Shown piece by piece: positions 27,930-36,871 of a DNA stretch of 64,000 bases. The position numbers were made by a program, and so were the translations under genes. A model generated the notes under the pieces. The model ran no database searches and was not told where the DNA came from. It saw nothing but the letters and a program-made list of their open reading frames with translations. Location: the NCBI RefSeq assembly GCF_000226295.1, contig NC_016024.1, positions 1,099,501-1,163,500 of the forward strand, read 5' to 3'. The DNA comes from Chloracidobacterium thermophilum B (lineage in GTDB: Bacteria; Acidobacteriota; Blastocatellia; Chloracidobacteriales; Chloracidobacteriaceae). Each line of letters opens with the position of its first letter. Positions within the stretch are counted from its first letter, which is position 1.

Positions 27930-29336
27930 TCATCTCTGGAGCGGAACGGCACGCGGCTCAGGTGTCGGACGGCTCAGGGCCTGAAAACGCAGGAAAAACA
28001 GGACAGCCGCCGTGGCCAGCCCGACGACATAGCCCATCCAAATCCCGACTTCCCGCCAGCCCAGCCGGAACGCCAGTCCGTAGCTCGTCGGCAGTGCCAC
28101 CAGCAGGTAGGCAATGAAAGCCAGAACGGTGGGCAGCAGGGCATCGGTCATGGCACGCAAGGCGGACAGGAGCACCACCTGTAGCCCGTCGAAAAGCTGA
28201 AATACCGCCGCGACCAGCAGGAGCGTGGCGGCGATGCTGACTACCGCCGGGTCGGTGGTAAACAGGGTCGGCAGCCAGTGCCGCAGCGCGACGAAGACCA
28301 GCGCTGTAAAGCCCATGTACACCAGGACGATATGCATGGCCGCCAGTCCGGCGGCCCGCATGGCGCGCCGCTCGCCCGCGCCAAGGTAGTAACTGACCCG
28401 GATCGTTGCGGCCGACGCAATCCCCGAAGCTCCCATAAACGTCAGCGAGGCCAGCCCAAGGGCAACCTGATGTGCGGCCAGTTCGAGCTTGCCGAGCCAG
28501 CCCATCATGACGGCTCCGGCCGCGAACGCACCCACTTCAAGCACGAACTGTCCGCCCAGCGGCAGGCCCAGCCGCAGATAGTGCCGGATGGCGGCCCCGT
28601 CCCACAGCGTCCGGCGCAGGGTTGCGCGATAGGGGGCAAACAGGCGGAGGCGGATGAAACACAGAGCGAAGGTTCCCGCCAGAACCAGGCGCACGAGCAG
28701 GGTAGCCACTCCGGCCCCCACGATACCCAAGCGTGGAAAACCTCCGTGCCCGAAAATCAGCAGGTAGTTCAATCCCAGATTGAGCAGGACTTCCAGAACC
28801 GTGATGAGGGCCGCGAGGCGCGTATTCCCCAGCCCTTCCGTAAACTGCCGGAACGTCTGAAAGACCATGACCGGCAGCAGCGAAGCCGTCAGCAGCAGGT
28901 AGTAGGGCCGGGCCGTGGCCGTCACCTCCGGCGTCTGTCCGAACGCATCGAGCCATGGGTAGAGCGCCAGCAGTACAAAGGTGATGAGCAGGGCCACCGC
29001 CACGTTGACCGCCAGCCCGTGGCTGAACCACTGCGCCGCCGCGCCGACATCATTGGCCCCCCGCGCCGCGCCGACAAGGGGCGTCATGGCCAAAGTGAAG
29101 CCCACACCGAAAACCAGCCCGATGACAAACACGCTCTGCCCAAAGGCGGAAGCCGCCAGGGCGGTCGTGTCGTAGTGACCGAGCATCAGGCTGTCTGTAA
29201 GCTGCACGATGAGGTGGCCCATCTGGGAAAACATGACGGGCAGCGCCAGTTTGAGATGGGCGGCGTAGTGACTGGCCGGGCGGTGGTGGCGCGTGTCGGC
29301 CGGCGCGCAGCCGGAAGCAACCGGGACGGAAGCCAT
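27930..29336 (-). CDS. MATE family multidrug/Na+ efflux transporter (NorM-like)
   Basis: About 468 residues with 12 predicted transmembrane helices in two homologous halves; the first half begins ALPVMFSQMGHLIVQLTDSLMLGHYDT, a typical MATE opening. These exporters move cationic drugs or metabolites out in exchange for H+ or Na+. The ATG at 29336 is preferred to a TTG 42 nt upstream. It converges on ispG. No regulator is adjacent, and the substrate is unknown. Confidence 0.93.
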   Translation of the reverse strand: MASVPVASGCAPADTRHHRPASHYAAHLKLALPVMFSQMGHLIVQLTDSLMLGHYDTTALAASAFGQSVFVIGLVFGVGFTLAMTPLVGAARGANDVGAAAQWFSHGLAVNVAVALLITFVLLALYPWLDAFGQTPEVTATARPYYLLLTASLLPVMVFQTFRQFTEGLGNTRLAALITVLEVLLNLGLNYLLIFGHGGFPRLGIVGAGVATLLVRLVLAGTFALCFIRLRLFAPYRATLRRTLWDGAAIRHYLRLGLPLGGQFVLEVGAFAAGAVMMGWLGKLELAAHQVALGLASLTFMGASGIASAATIRVSYYLGAGERRAMRAAGLAAMHIVLVYMGFTALVFVALRHWLPTLFTTDPAVVSIAATLLLVAAVFQLFDGLQVVLLSALRAMTDALLPTVLAFIAYLLVALPTSYGLAFRLGWREVGIWMGYVVGLATAAVLFFLRFQALSRPTPEPRAVPLQR

Positions 29337-29418
29337 AACCAAAGGCGTCTGAAGACTAACGGCTGATTCAATGGCCAAGGGTGGCAGCAGGCATCATCCC
29401 TGACCACGTACCGTGCGT

Positions 29419-31170
29419 CTAGCTCGCCGTAGTGAGGTAGTGGGCTTCGGCGGGTGAAACAACAGCCGGAGCCGAAGCAGCCGTCGGCGCAATGATTGTC
29501 TGACGAACCGCCGCCAGCAGGTTGGAACTGGGTTCGCGTCCGATGACCACCAGCGAGCTTTCCGATGCGGCAGCGCAGGGGTTGAGGCTCATCGCCTGCC
29601 CGGCGTATTCCAGCCGCAGCCAGCCGCCGGTGGTTTTGAACACACCTTTGGCGCGGGAGATGTCGCCAAAGTCTCCGGCCGTCATTGCCTCGAACACCTG
29701 CTGTAATCCGGCCGCGTCAAAGACGGCCGAGAACGTTTCCGAGATTTGCCGGAAGGCCAGGCGTGGGGCAAGGGTTTCGCCCAGGCAGGCGTCGTCCTGC
29801 GTGTCGCTGAGGTCGCGGAGATCAAGCCGCCCAAAGCTTGTGTAGATGACCTTGGCCGCAGGGTTGCAACCGGCAAGGCGCTGCTGGAGCCGGGCCAGTT
29901 CCGCCTGTGAGAGACTGTCGCACTTGTTGATGACGACCGTGGCTGCCGCTTCAACGTAGGCGGCAATGGCCATCTGTACGGCACGGTCGGCCAGCAGCCA
30001 CTGCTTGCCATCCACAACCGCCACGACGCGAATCGGGCCGAGCAGTTCCCGGCAGCCCGGCTGGTGGAGCGTACCCAGCAGGTCACTCAGGGCGGCCGCG
30101 CCGGAGGGTTCGATGAGGATGCGTTCCGGCGCATGCTCCCGGATGATGCGTAGCAGCGTGGCCGCGACATTGCGCGACAGTGTGCAGCACAGGCAGCCAC
30201 CGGCGAGTTCGACTACAGGGGCATCTTCGGTGCTGCCTTCGCGCAGGCGTGCACCGTCCAGTCCGACATCGGCGAACTCGTTGACGAGCACCACGGTCTT
30301 GTCGCCAAGTTGCGGCAGCAGGTGGCGCAAAAGTGTCGTTTTGCCGGAGCCAAGAAAACCGCCGATGACATCCACGGTGGGTTTGACTTCCGGCGCGCGG
30401 CGCGACAGCAAGCCCCATGCCCAGACGCCAACCGGCTGCGGCAGGATGAGCCACCAGTGCTCCAGAATCGCCAGTGCCATCAGGACGCTCGCCAGCCCGT
30501 AGGCCGTGGCTGTAAACCTGTCGGGCGCCTGCAGGGCGCGGTAAAACAGCCAGTGCGCCCAGGCGGTCGAAATCGTGACCGAGAAGGGGAAAAACCAGTT
30601 GATGGGGCGTTTGGAGAAAAACTGCGTCATCCGGCGCAGATGCTCCGGCAGGTACTCCTCATTGAGGTTGCGGACGCCAAAAAACACGTTGAGCTTGGCT
30701 GACTGGTGCATCCACCAGTGGATGGTGAACGTCCACAGCGCGACCTGGTTCGGCCCGGGTGTGGCCCACCAGACGAGTGCAAAGCCGACAAAAATCGAAA
30801 GCTCGTGGTAGAGGTTGGCTTTGACGCCATGGATGAAGTGCCGCCAGCCACCGCACTGTGGCGGACACGGCGGCACTTCCATGCCGACGACATAGCCGGT
30901 GTAGTAGCTCGTCTCAAACCATCCCCAGGCGACAATCCCGGCCAGAAATCCCAGCGCCGCGCCCAGTGGTGTCGTCATGTGGCTGATGGCAGGCATCCCG
31001 GCCAAGGCTGCGACGGACACCAAGGATGACAGCACGATGACCGCCCGCCGCCAACTGCGACGCCCGCAGGCAAAAATGATGATGACCGTGGCCGCCCACC
31101 AGACGGCGACGGCAAACAGGGAGAGTCCGAGCCAGAACAGCCAGGGAGATTGCAGCAGGGTGAAAGCCAT
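29419..31170 (-). CDS. puhE: fusion of PuhE-type photosynthetic-complex assembly protein and CobW/G3E GTPase
   Basis: 583 residues. The N-terminal half (about 1-255) is a DUF3623/PuhE-type membrane protein with several helices, ELSIFVGFALVWWATPGPNQ, TIHWWMHQSAKLN and VRNLNEEYLPEHL; PuhE belongs to purple-bacterial reaction-centre assembly clusters. The C-terminal half is a COG0523 G3E GTPase: P-loop GGFLGSGKTT (about 268-277), CxCC metal motif GCLCCTL (about 325), NKCD guanine motif, and a CobW C-terminal domain. Such GTPases deliver Zn, Co or Fe. The union in one chain is unusual. The ATG at 31170 is preferred over an upstream TTG. Confidence 0.85.
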   Translation of the reverse strand: MAFTLLQSPWLFWLGLSLFAVAVWWAATVIIIFACGRRSWRRAVIVLSSLVSVAALAGMPAISHMTTPLGAALGFLAGIVAWGWFETSYYTGYVVGMEVPPCPPQCGGWRHFIHGVKANLYHELSIFVGFALVWWATPGPNQVALWTFTIHWWMHQSAKLNVFFGVRNLNEEYLPEHLRRMTQFFSKRPINWFFPFSVTISTAWAHWLFYRALQAPDRFTATAYGLASVLMALAILEHWWLILPQPVGVWAWGLLSRRAPEVKPTVDVIGGFLGSGKTTLLRHLLPQLGDKTVVLVNEFADVGLDGARLREGSTEDAPVVELAGGCLCCTLSRNVAATLLRIIREHAPERILIEPSGAAALSDLLGTLHQPGCRELLGPIRVVAVVDGKQWLLADRAVQMAIAAYVEAAATVVINKCDSLSQAELARLQQRLAGCNPAAKVIYTSFGRLDLRDLSDTQDDACLGETLAPRLAFRQISETFSAVFDAAGLQQVFEAMTAGDFGDISRAKGVFKTTGGWLRLEYAGQAMSLNPCAAASESSLVVIGREPSSNLLAAVRQTIIAPTAASAPAVVSPAEAHYLTTAS

Positions 31171-31307
31171 GAACACGACCGGGGGCGCATCAGGTTCGTC
31201 GGGCGCAAGCGCCAAAACCTGTCACCAACCTACTTTGCCCCTGGCACAAGCCGCAATGAAAACCCTTGTGCAGAACCGGCTGCCCCGCTGCCGGCGCCGT
31301 TGACCGG

Positions 31308-32220
31308 CTAGGCAGACGGCGTTCCGGCGATGAACCGGACAATGACCTGGGCGAGTTCTTCGCCTTTGTCTTCCTGCAGGAAGTGTCCCGCGCCCCGGAT
31401 GGTCGTGTGCGGCTGGTGGCGCGCGCCGGGCACGAGCTTCTGAAACACGGCGTCACCGCCCTTTGTCACCGGATCGCTGTCGCTGAACGCCGTCAGAAAC
31501 GGTTTTTCCCACTGCTGAAGGCGCTGCCATGCCTGGCGGTTGGCCGGGGCTTCCGGGTCGTCGGGCGTGGTGGGCACCAGCATAGGGAAAGCGCGCGCGC
31601 CGGCCAGGTAGCGTTCATCGGGGAACGGCGCATCGTAGGCCGCGATGACTTCCGGGGCGAGTTCCGTCACACAGGCCCCTTTGACGATGCCGCCGGCGTG
31701 AAAAACCGGCGTGGTCTGCGAGTAGTCCCGCCAGCGAAAAAAGGCTTCCGGCAGGGGATGATCGCCGGTTGGCAGGCCCGTATTGCCAACGACAATCCGG
31801 GCAAAGCGTTCTTCCAAGGCAACGGCCACGCGCAGCCCGATGAGTCCGCCCCAGTCCTGGCCAAAGAAGCGTGACCCGGTGCAGATCGAGCGCCTCAACA
31901 AAGCGCATCATCATGGCGACGTGAAACCGGTAGCTGTAGTCTTCCCGGTGGGGCAGCTTGTCCGAGCGCCCAAACCCGATGAGATCGGGTGCTACGGCGC
32001 GGTGGCCGGCTGCCACAATGAACGGAATCATTTTTCGGTAGAGATAGCACCACGACGGTTCGCCATGGAGCAGCAAAACCGTTTCGGTGGCGTCGCGCGG
32101 GCCCTCATCCAGATAGTGCATCCGCAGACCGTCGAGTTCGACGTAGTGCGGCGCAAAGGGAAAGTCCGGCAGGTTGGCGAAGCGTTCGTCGGGGGTACGC
32201 AATACGGAGGCAGCAGACAT
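31308..32220 (-). pseudogene. haloalkane dehalogenase broken by a frameshift
   Basis: The frame starting at ATG 32220 encodes a haloalkane dehalogenase-like N-terminus ([29 protein letters not shown]) up to DLHRVTL. The sequence continues in another frame as FGQDWGGL, with the nucleophilic Asp, through to a typical C-terminus with the final His in IRGAGHFLQED. One extra base at about 31861-31870 (the CTTCTTT stretch on the minus strand) separates them. Without it the two halves join perfectly. It may be a real pseudogene or a sequencing error. Confidence 0.85.
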
Positions 32221-32423
32221 GGCGCTGTACCTTACGGTGTGGAGTGTGACCGGCAAGACGGCATCAGACCGCAACCGCGGCCTATGGTGTGAAAACTGTA
32301 ATGTCAAGCCGGCTGCGGAGCGCCGGGCGCAGGTCGGCGGAACGTTCCGGTTGCCTTGGGGCCCATGGAAGGGGCGGCCGCCTCTGCCGGGTCTGGCTTG
32401 ACACGCTGCGGGGGACTCCATAA

Positions 32424-32455
32424 CTTGTACAAGCGATTCAAACAGTTGTTTGAAT
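32424..32455 (+). promoter_or_regulatory. two adjacent palindromes upstream of the ABC exporter
   Basis: CTTGTACAAG (32424-32433) is a perfect palindrome. ATTCAAAC-AGTT-GTTTGAAT (32436-32455) has perfect 8-bp arms. They end 37 nt before the permease start. The spacing and symmetry fit a dimeric repressor site, for example TetR-type, that controls the exporter operon. No repressor gene is adjacent. Confidence 0.6.
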
Positions 32456-32491
32456 TCTGTGTGCTTTCTCACCAAGTGGAGAACAAACGTC

Positions 32492-33619
32492 ATGTGGCGG
32501 ATTGGTCTGAAAATGCTGATGGGCGACCGCGCCAAGTATTTCACCCTCGTGGGCAGTGTCTCGGTGGTTGTCTTTCTGTTCATCCAGCAGGGATCGGTCT
32601 TCTGCGGTCTGATTGGGCGGACGGCCAAGCCGGTGGAAGCCATCGGCGCGCCCATCTGGGTGGTGGACCGCAACCTGCAGGTCGTGGATGAGTTCAAAGG
32701 GCTGCTGGATACCGACCTGCTGCGGGTGCGGAGTGTGGAAGGCGTCAAGTGGGCGGTGCCGCTGTTCATCCGCCAGGCGCAGGTACGGCTGCCGAACGGC
32801 AAGTTCCAGGCCGTACGCCTCGTCGGTATTGACAGTGCGACACTCGTCGGGCGGCCGCCACGACTGCTTGAAGGACGCATCGAAGACCTCAACGCGCCGG
32901 ATGCTGTCATTGTCGGACGCGCCGAAATGGAGCGGCTGGGCAGTCCCAAAATTGGCGACACCTTTGAAATCAATGACCGCCGGGCGCGGGTGGTCGGCAT
33001 TGCCGACGTGCCACGCGATTTTCTTTCCAACCCGTACCTCTACACGACGTTCGAGCGGGCCGTGCAGTACGTGCCGCGTGAGCGCAAGCTGATGAACTAC
33101 ATTCTGGCGGCGCCGAAAGAGGGGTACACCACGGAGCAGGTGCTGGAAAACATCCAGCGCACGACCGGGCTGGCGGCCTACGACGAAGATGGCATGCGGT
33201 GGTTGACGATGAACTACTACATGCGCAACACCGGTATTCCGGTCAACATCGGCATTTCCGTCGTGCTCGTGTTTCTGGTCGGGATGGCCGTCATCGGACA
33301 GACTTTCTACGCCTTCGCACTGCAAAACGAAAAGTATTTCGGGGCGCTCAAAGCCATGGGCGCCGGGAGCGGGACGCTGGTCGGGATGATCGTCCTGCAA
33401 AGCATCATCGTCGGGCTGATTGGCTACGGCATTGGCGCGGGCGGTGGTTCGCTCGTCGGCTATCTGGGCGGGCGCGGCGCGGGCAAACTGGCCTTTTACA
33501 CCCCCTATCAGCTTCTCATTATTTCCTTTGCCGCCACGATGCTGATCTGTGTGCTGTCCAGTCTGCTCAGCATCCAGCGGGTGTTGCGGCTTGAACCGGC
33601 GGTCGTTTTCCGAGGATAG
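32492..33619 (+). CDS. ABC exporter permease, DevC/MacB-like
   Basis: 375 residues with one N-terminal transmembrane helix, a large extracytoplasmic domain (about residues 45-240) and three C-terminal helices (about 255-365), the FtsX/MacB fold. It ends in the conserved [16 protein letters not shown] segment of the DevC branch. With the next ATPase and the membrane-fusion protein it forms a DevCAB-like exporter, of the kind that moves glycolipids or other amphiphiles out. The three genes are in the order permease-ATPase-fusion protein with gaps of 9-14 nt, one operon. Confidence 0.88.
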   Translation: MWRIGLKMLMGDRAKYFTLVGSVSVVVFLFIQQGSVFCGLIGRTAKPVEAIGAPIWVVDRNLQVVDEFKGLLDTDLLRVRSVEGVKWAVPLFIRQAQVRLPNGKFQAVRLVGIDSATLVGRPPRLLEGRIEDLNAPDAVIVGRAEMERLGSPKIGDTFEINDRRARVVGIADVPRDFLSNPYLYTTFERAVQYVPRERKLMNYILAAPKEGYTTEQVLENIQRTTGLAAYDEDGMRWLTMNYYMRNTGIPVNIGISVVLVFLVGMAVIGQTFYAFALQNEKYFGALKAMGAGSGTLVGMIVLQSIIVGLIGYGIGAGGGSLVGYLGGRGAGKLAFYTPYQLLIISFAATMLICVLSSLLSIQRVLRLEPAVVFRG

Positions 33620-33633
33620 GTCGAGGATAGGTT

Positions 33634-34386
33634 ATGGCAAAAGCAACGGCGATCGCCGCCGCAGGTGAACAACCGACAACAATCATGGCCCCGGCCGTTT
33701 CCCTTCAGCATGTGAACAAGAGCTTCGGGGTCGGCAACACGTACCTGCCGGTGCTCAAGGACATCAGCCTCGACATCCGACGTGGCGAACTGCTGCTTCT
33801 GGTCGGACCGTCAGGTTGTGGCAAAACCACGCTTCTGTCGGTGATGGCCGGCATTCTGGATACCGATGACGGTGTGGTGGATGTGTTCGGTACACGGGTG
33901 GATCGGCTGTCGCAGTCCCAGAAAACCCGTTTCCGGCAGCAGACCATCGGGTTCATTTTCCAGCAGTTCAACCTCATTCCGACCTTGACCGCGACGGAAA
34001 ATGTCGCCGTACCGCTCATCATCAACGGGCGTCCCTACCGGGAGGCGCTGGAACGCGCCGAGCACTACCTGGACCTCGTGGGGTTGGGAAATCGTCTGGA
34101 CCACTTCCCAACCCAGCTTTCCGGCGGACAGCAGCAGCGGGTGGCCATTGCGCGGGCGCTCGTGGCCGAGCCACGGCTGGTTGTCTGCGATGAGCCGACG
34201 GCGGCGCTCGACGGCGCAACGGGACAGATGGTGATGGAGATGTTCCGCAAGGTGGCCCTGAGCGCCGACCGGGCCATTGTGGTCGTCACGCACGACAACC
34301 GCATTTTTCCCTACGGCGACCGCATTGCCGAAATGCTCGATGGGCGCATCGTGGATGTGCATGACAACCCTGACCACATCAAGTGA
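33634..34386 (+). CDS. ABC exporter ATPase, DevA/LolD-like
   Basis: 250 residues. Walker A is [10 protein letters not shown]-loop [10 protein letters not shown], signature LSGGQQQRV, Walker [13 protein letters not shown] and the H-loop VVVTHDNRI. It is a MacB/LolD/DevA-type ATPase driving the neighbouring permease. The start may be ATG 33634 or an internal ATG at about 33685 ([13 protein letters not shown]). A 12-bp motif (CGAGGATAGGTT) is duplicated at the junction with the permease stop. Confidence 0.93.
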   Translation: MAKATAIAAAGEQPTTIMAPAVSLQHVNKSFGVGNTYLPVLKDISLDIRRGELLLLVGPSGCGKTTLLSVMAGILDTDDGVVDVFGTRVDRLSQSQKTRFRQQTIGFIFQQFNLIPTLTATENVAVPLIINGRPYREALERAEHYLDLVGLGNRLDHFPTQLSGGQQQRVAIARALVAEPRLVVCDEPTAALDGATGQMVMEMFRKVALSADRAIVVVTHDNRIFPYGDRIAEMLDGRIVDVHDNPDHIK

Positions 34387-34395
34387 GATACAGCC

Positions 34396-35490
34396 GTGAT
34401 CAAGAAAGTTTTGTCCGTGGTGTTGCCAATTGTCGGTTTGAGCTTTGCCATCTGGTGGGTCATTGCCACGGCGCGGCAGCCGATAGCGGCTCCGCCCGTG
34501 TCTCCACCGGCCGAAAGCCGCTTTGACCGCCGTATTGCCGGAGCCGGGATTGTCGAAGCCGCCACGCGCAACGTCAGCGTTGCGCCACCGCTTCCAGGAC
34601 TGGTCACGGCGGTGTTCGTCAAGGAAAACGACGTGGTGCGTGCTGGCGACCGGCTTTACCAGATTGATGACCGGGAGCAGCGCGCCCGGGTGGCGTCTGC
34701 GGATGCCAACATTGCCCGCGCCGAGGCGGCTGTAGCCACGGCCAGGGCCGACCTGTCCAATGGACGGGAAGCCGTCCGCGTTGCTCGGGCCAATCTGGAT
34801 AGCGCCCGTGCCAATCTCGCTGCCGTCGAAGCGCAGTTGGTAGATGCCGAGCAGATTGTTGCCCGCAACGAGAAACTTTACGCCGCCGGCGACATTGCCG
34901 AACGGGTGCTCATTTCAAGTCGCGCTGCCAGGGATGCCGCCCAGGCGCGGGTGTCCCAGGCCCAGGCCCAAGTCGCCCAGGCGCAAGCCCAGATTGACCA
35001 GGCCGAAGCCCAGGTGCGCAGCATCGAAGCCCGGCTGCACGAAGCCGAAGCCCAGGTGGCCGTGCTGCGCGCCCAGCGCACCGAACTGGCAGTGAACCTG
35101 TCGCGGTTGACGGTTGTGGCGCCACAGGATGGAAAGGTGCTTCAGGTTAATGTCCGCGTGGGGGAGACGTTGCCTATGACGCCTGCCACCCCGCCCGTGC
35201 TGCTCGGCAATACGGACTACCTGCAATTGCGTGTGGATGTGGATGAAATCAATGCTTCAAGGATTAGGCCCAACCTCAAGGCCACGGCCAGCCTCAAGGG
35301 GGACGCCACGAAAACCGTGGATTTGGAGTTTGTGCGCATTGATCCCTATATCCTGCCGAAGCGCAGCCTGACCGGCGACAATGCCGAACGGGTGGATGTA
35401 CGGGTGCTCCAGGTCATTTACCGTTTCAGGCCGCCGGCCTTTCCGGTCTATGTCGGGCAGCAGATGGATGTCTTCATTGATGCCGAGTAA
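34396..35490 (+). CDS. membrane-fusion (HlyD/DevB-like) subunit of the exporter
   Basis: 364 residues. The N-terminal membrane anchor is at about 5-27. Biotinyl/lipoyl-type strands follow (VAPPLPGLVTAVFVKENDVV, then later VVAPQDGKVLQVNVRVGE). The central long coiled-coil hairpin (about 105-230) is very rich in Ala and Gln (QAQAQVAQAQAQ), and a C-terminal beta-barrel closes the protein. The GTG start at 34396 follows the ATPase stop by 9 nt. It links the inner-membrane exporter to the periplasm or outer membrane. Confidence 0.88.
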   Translation: MIKKVLSVVLPIVGLSFAIWWVIATARQPIAAPPVSPPAESRFDRRIAGAGIVEAATRNVSVAPPLPGLVTAVFVKENDVVRAGDRLYQIDDREQRARVASADANIARAEAAVATARADLSNGREAVRVARANLDSARANLAAVEAQLVDAEQIVARNEKLYAAGDIAERVLISSRAARDAAQARVSQAQAQVAQAQAQIDQAEAQVRSIEARLHEAEAQVAVLRAQRTELAVNLSRLTVVAPQDGKVLQVNVRVGETLPMTPATPPVLLGNTDYLQLRVDVDEINASRIRPNLKATASLKGDATKTVDLEFVRIDPYILPKRSLTGDNAERVDVRVLQVIYRFRPPAFPVYVGQQMDVFIDAE

Positions 35491-35531
35491 GCTGGGTCCC
35501 GCTGGGGCCGCCGAATGAAGCCGGCACGCCG

Positions 35532-36539
35532 TCAGAGCGCGCCATACATCCGGGCGTAGTACTGGCGATACTCACCGCTGCGCGCACGCGCCACCCAGGT
35601 CGTGTGTTCACGATACCAGGCAATGGTTTGCGCCAGTCCCTCGGCAAAAGGAATCTGCGGCCGCCAGCCCAGCTCACGTTCGATTCGGGAACAGTCCACG
35701 GCATAGCGCCGGTCGTGCCCCAGGCGGTCGGCGACTTCGGTCAGCAGGGAAGCCGGCTTTCCAAGCAGGTCCAGCAGGGTCAGCAGCACCGTCCGGTTGG
35801 GGAGTGGAGAGCGCCCGCCGATGTGGTAGGTCGCACCGGGTTGTCCCTTTTCAAGAACGACCCGCAGCGCCGCGCAGTTGTCGTCCACGTGAATCCAGTC
35901 GCGTACCTGTTGGCCGTCACCATAGACCGGAATCGGACGGTTTTCCAAAGCATTGGTCAGCGCCAGCGGAATAAGCTTTTCGGGAAACTGATAGGGGCCG
36001 TAGTTGTTGCTCGTACGGGTGATGATGGCATCAAGTCCGAACGTGTGGGCGGCGGCGCGCACAAGGTGTTCGGCTGCGGCTTTGCTGGCAGCATAGGGGC
36101 TGCTGGGTACAAGTGGGTCATCCTCGCAGAAGAACCGTCCTTCGGGAATGCTGCCCCCCACTTCATCCGTGGAAATGTGCAGGAAGCGCCGGACGCCTTT
36201 TTCCCGCGCCACATCGAGCAGGACCTGCGTCCCCAGAACGTTGGTCAGAATGAACTCGCGTGCGCTCAGAATGCTGCGGTCCACGTGGGATTCTGCCGCG
36301 AAGTGAACAATGGCGTCGCACCGGTCAGGGATAGCGGCACGCAGGGCTTCGGCGTCGCAGATGTCACCGTGGATGAAGCGGTAGGTTGGGTGGCGTGCGG
36401 CTTCGGCCACGTTGTCGAGGTTGCCAGCGTAGGTCAGTTTGTCAAAGTTGATAATGGTTTCGGCCGGATAGTGTTTGATCCACGACCGGATGAAAGCCGA
36501 ACCGATGAAACCGGCGCCGCCGGTGATGAAAAGCGCCAT
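35532..36539 (-). CDS. rfbB: dTDP-glucose 4,6-dehydratase
   Basis: 335 residues, an extended-SDR fold. NAD+ motif TGGAGFIGS, catalytic STDE, YxxxK in SPYAASK, and RTSNNYGPYQFPEKLIPL typical of RfbB. It makes dTDP-4-keto-6-deoxyglucose for L-rhamnose or other deoxysugars. Its companions rfbA, rfbC and rfbD are not in view, so it is isolated here. The ATG at 36539 gives the canonical start at the first beta strand. Confidence 0.95.
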   Translation of the reverse strand: MALFITGGAGFIGSAFIRSWIKHYPAETIINFDKLTYAGNLDNVAEAARHPTYRFIHGDICDAEALRAAIPDRCDAIVHFAAESHVDRSILSAREFILTNVLGTQVLLDVAREKGVRRFLHISTDEVGGSIPEGRFFCEDDPLVPSSPYAASKAAAEHLVRAAAHTFGLDAIITRTSNNYGPYQFPEKLIPLALTNALENRPIPVYGDGQQVRDWIHVDDNCAALRVVLEKGQPGATYHIGGRSPLPNRTVLLTLLDLLGKPASLLTEVADRLGHDRRYAVDCSRIERELGWRPQIPFAEGLAQTIAWYREHTTWVARARSGEYRQYYARMYGAL

Positions 36540-36711
36540 AGCATAAGTGCCTCGTGTAAAGACTTGCGGACGATATAGCACGCACCCGGTCAGGTGCACA
36601 GTTTCACGGTCAAAGGCGGGCCACTCCGGGCACACAAACGTCCGGTCTGCTGCCGGGGGTGGTGTCTGTGCCGGGTATAAAGTAAGAAAGGAACAAGGTG
36701 GCCGCCACGGG

Positions 36712-36740
36712 TTGCCCCTCCGGCCGGCGCTCGGTATAGT
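36712..36740 (+). promoter_or_regulatory. candidate promoter of the ccsA-like gene
   Basis: TTGCCC (36712-36717), 17-nt spacer, TATAGT (36735-36740). The -10 matches five of six consensus bases; the -35 is weaker. It predicts a leader of about 125 nt. Confidence 0.4.
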
Positions 36741-36814
36741 TTCACACGTTTCGGCCACGACCACTACGTGGCACTGTCCGTCTGGTATCCGTTGGCTACC
36801 TGCGCCCGCCCCCC

Positions 36815-36844
36815 GACGGCAAAGCCTGTGACGGCAAAGCCTGT
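36815..36844. repeat. 15-bp direct tandem repeat
   Basis: GACGGCAAAGCCTGT occurs twice in perfect tandem, ending 27 nt before the ccsA start. The role is unknown. It lies in the leader of the predicted transcript. Confidence 0.85.
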
Positions 36845-36871
36845 GTATGTTTCACCCACCGAGGACCTGCA

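Larger units (their letters stand above)
36540..36871. other. divergent intergenic region
   Basis: 332 bases between rfbB (minus) and the ccsA-like gene (plus). It holds a plausible plus-strand promoter (TTGCCC at 36712, TATAGT at 36735, 17-nt spacer) and a 15-bp tandem duplication just before the ccsA start. I see no ORF or RNA gene. Confidence 0.5.
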
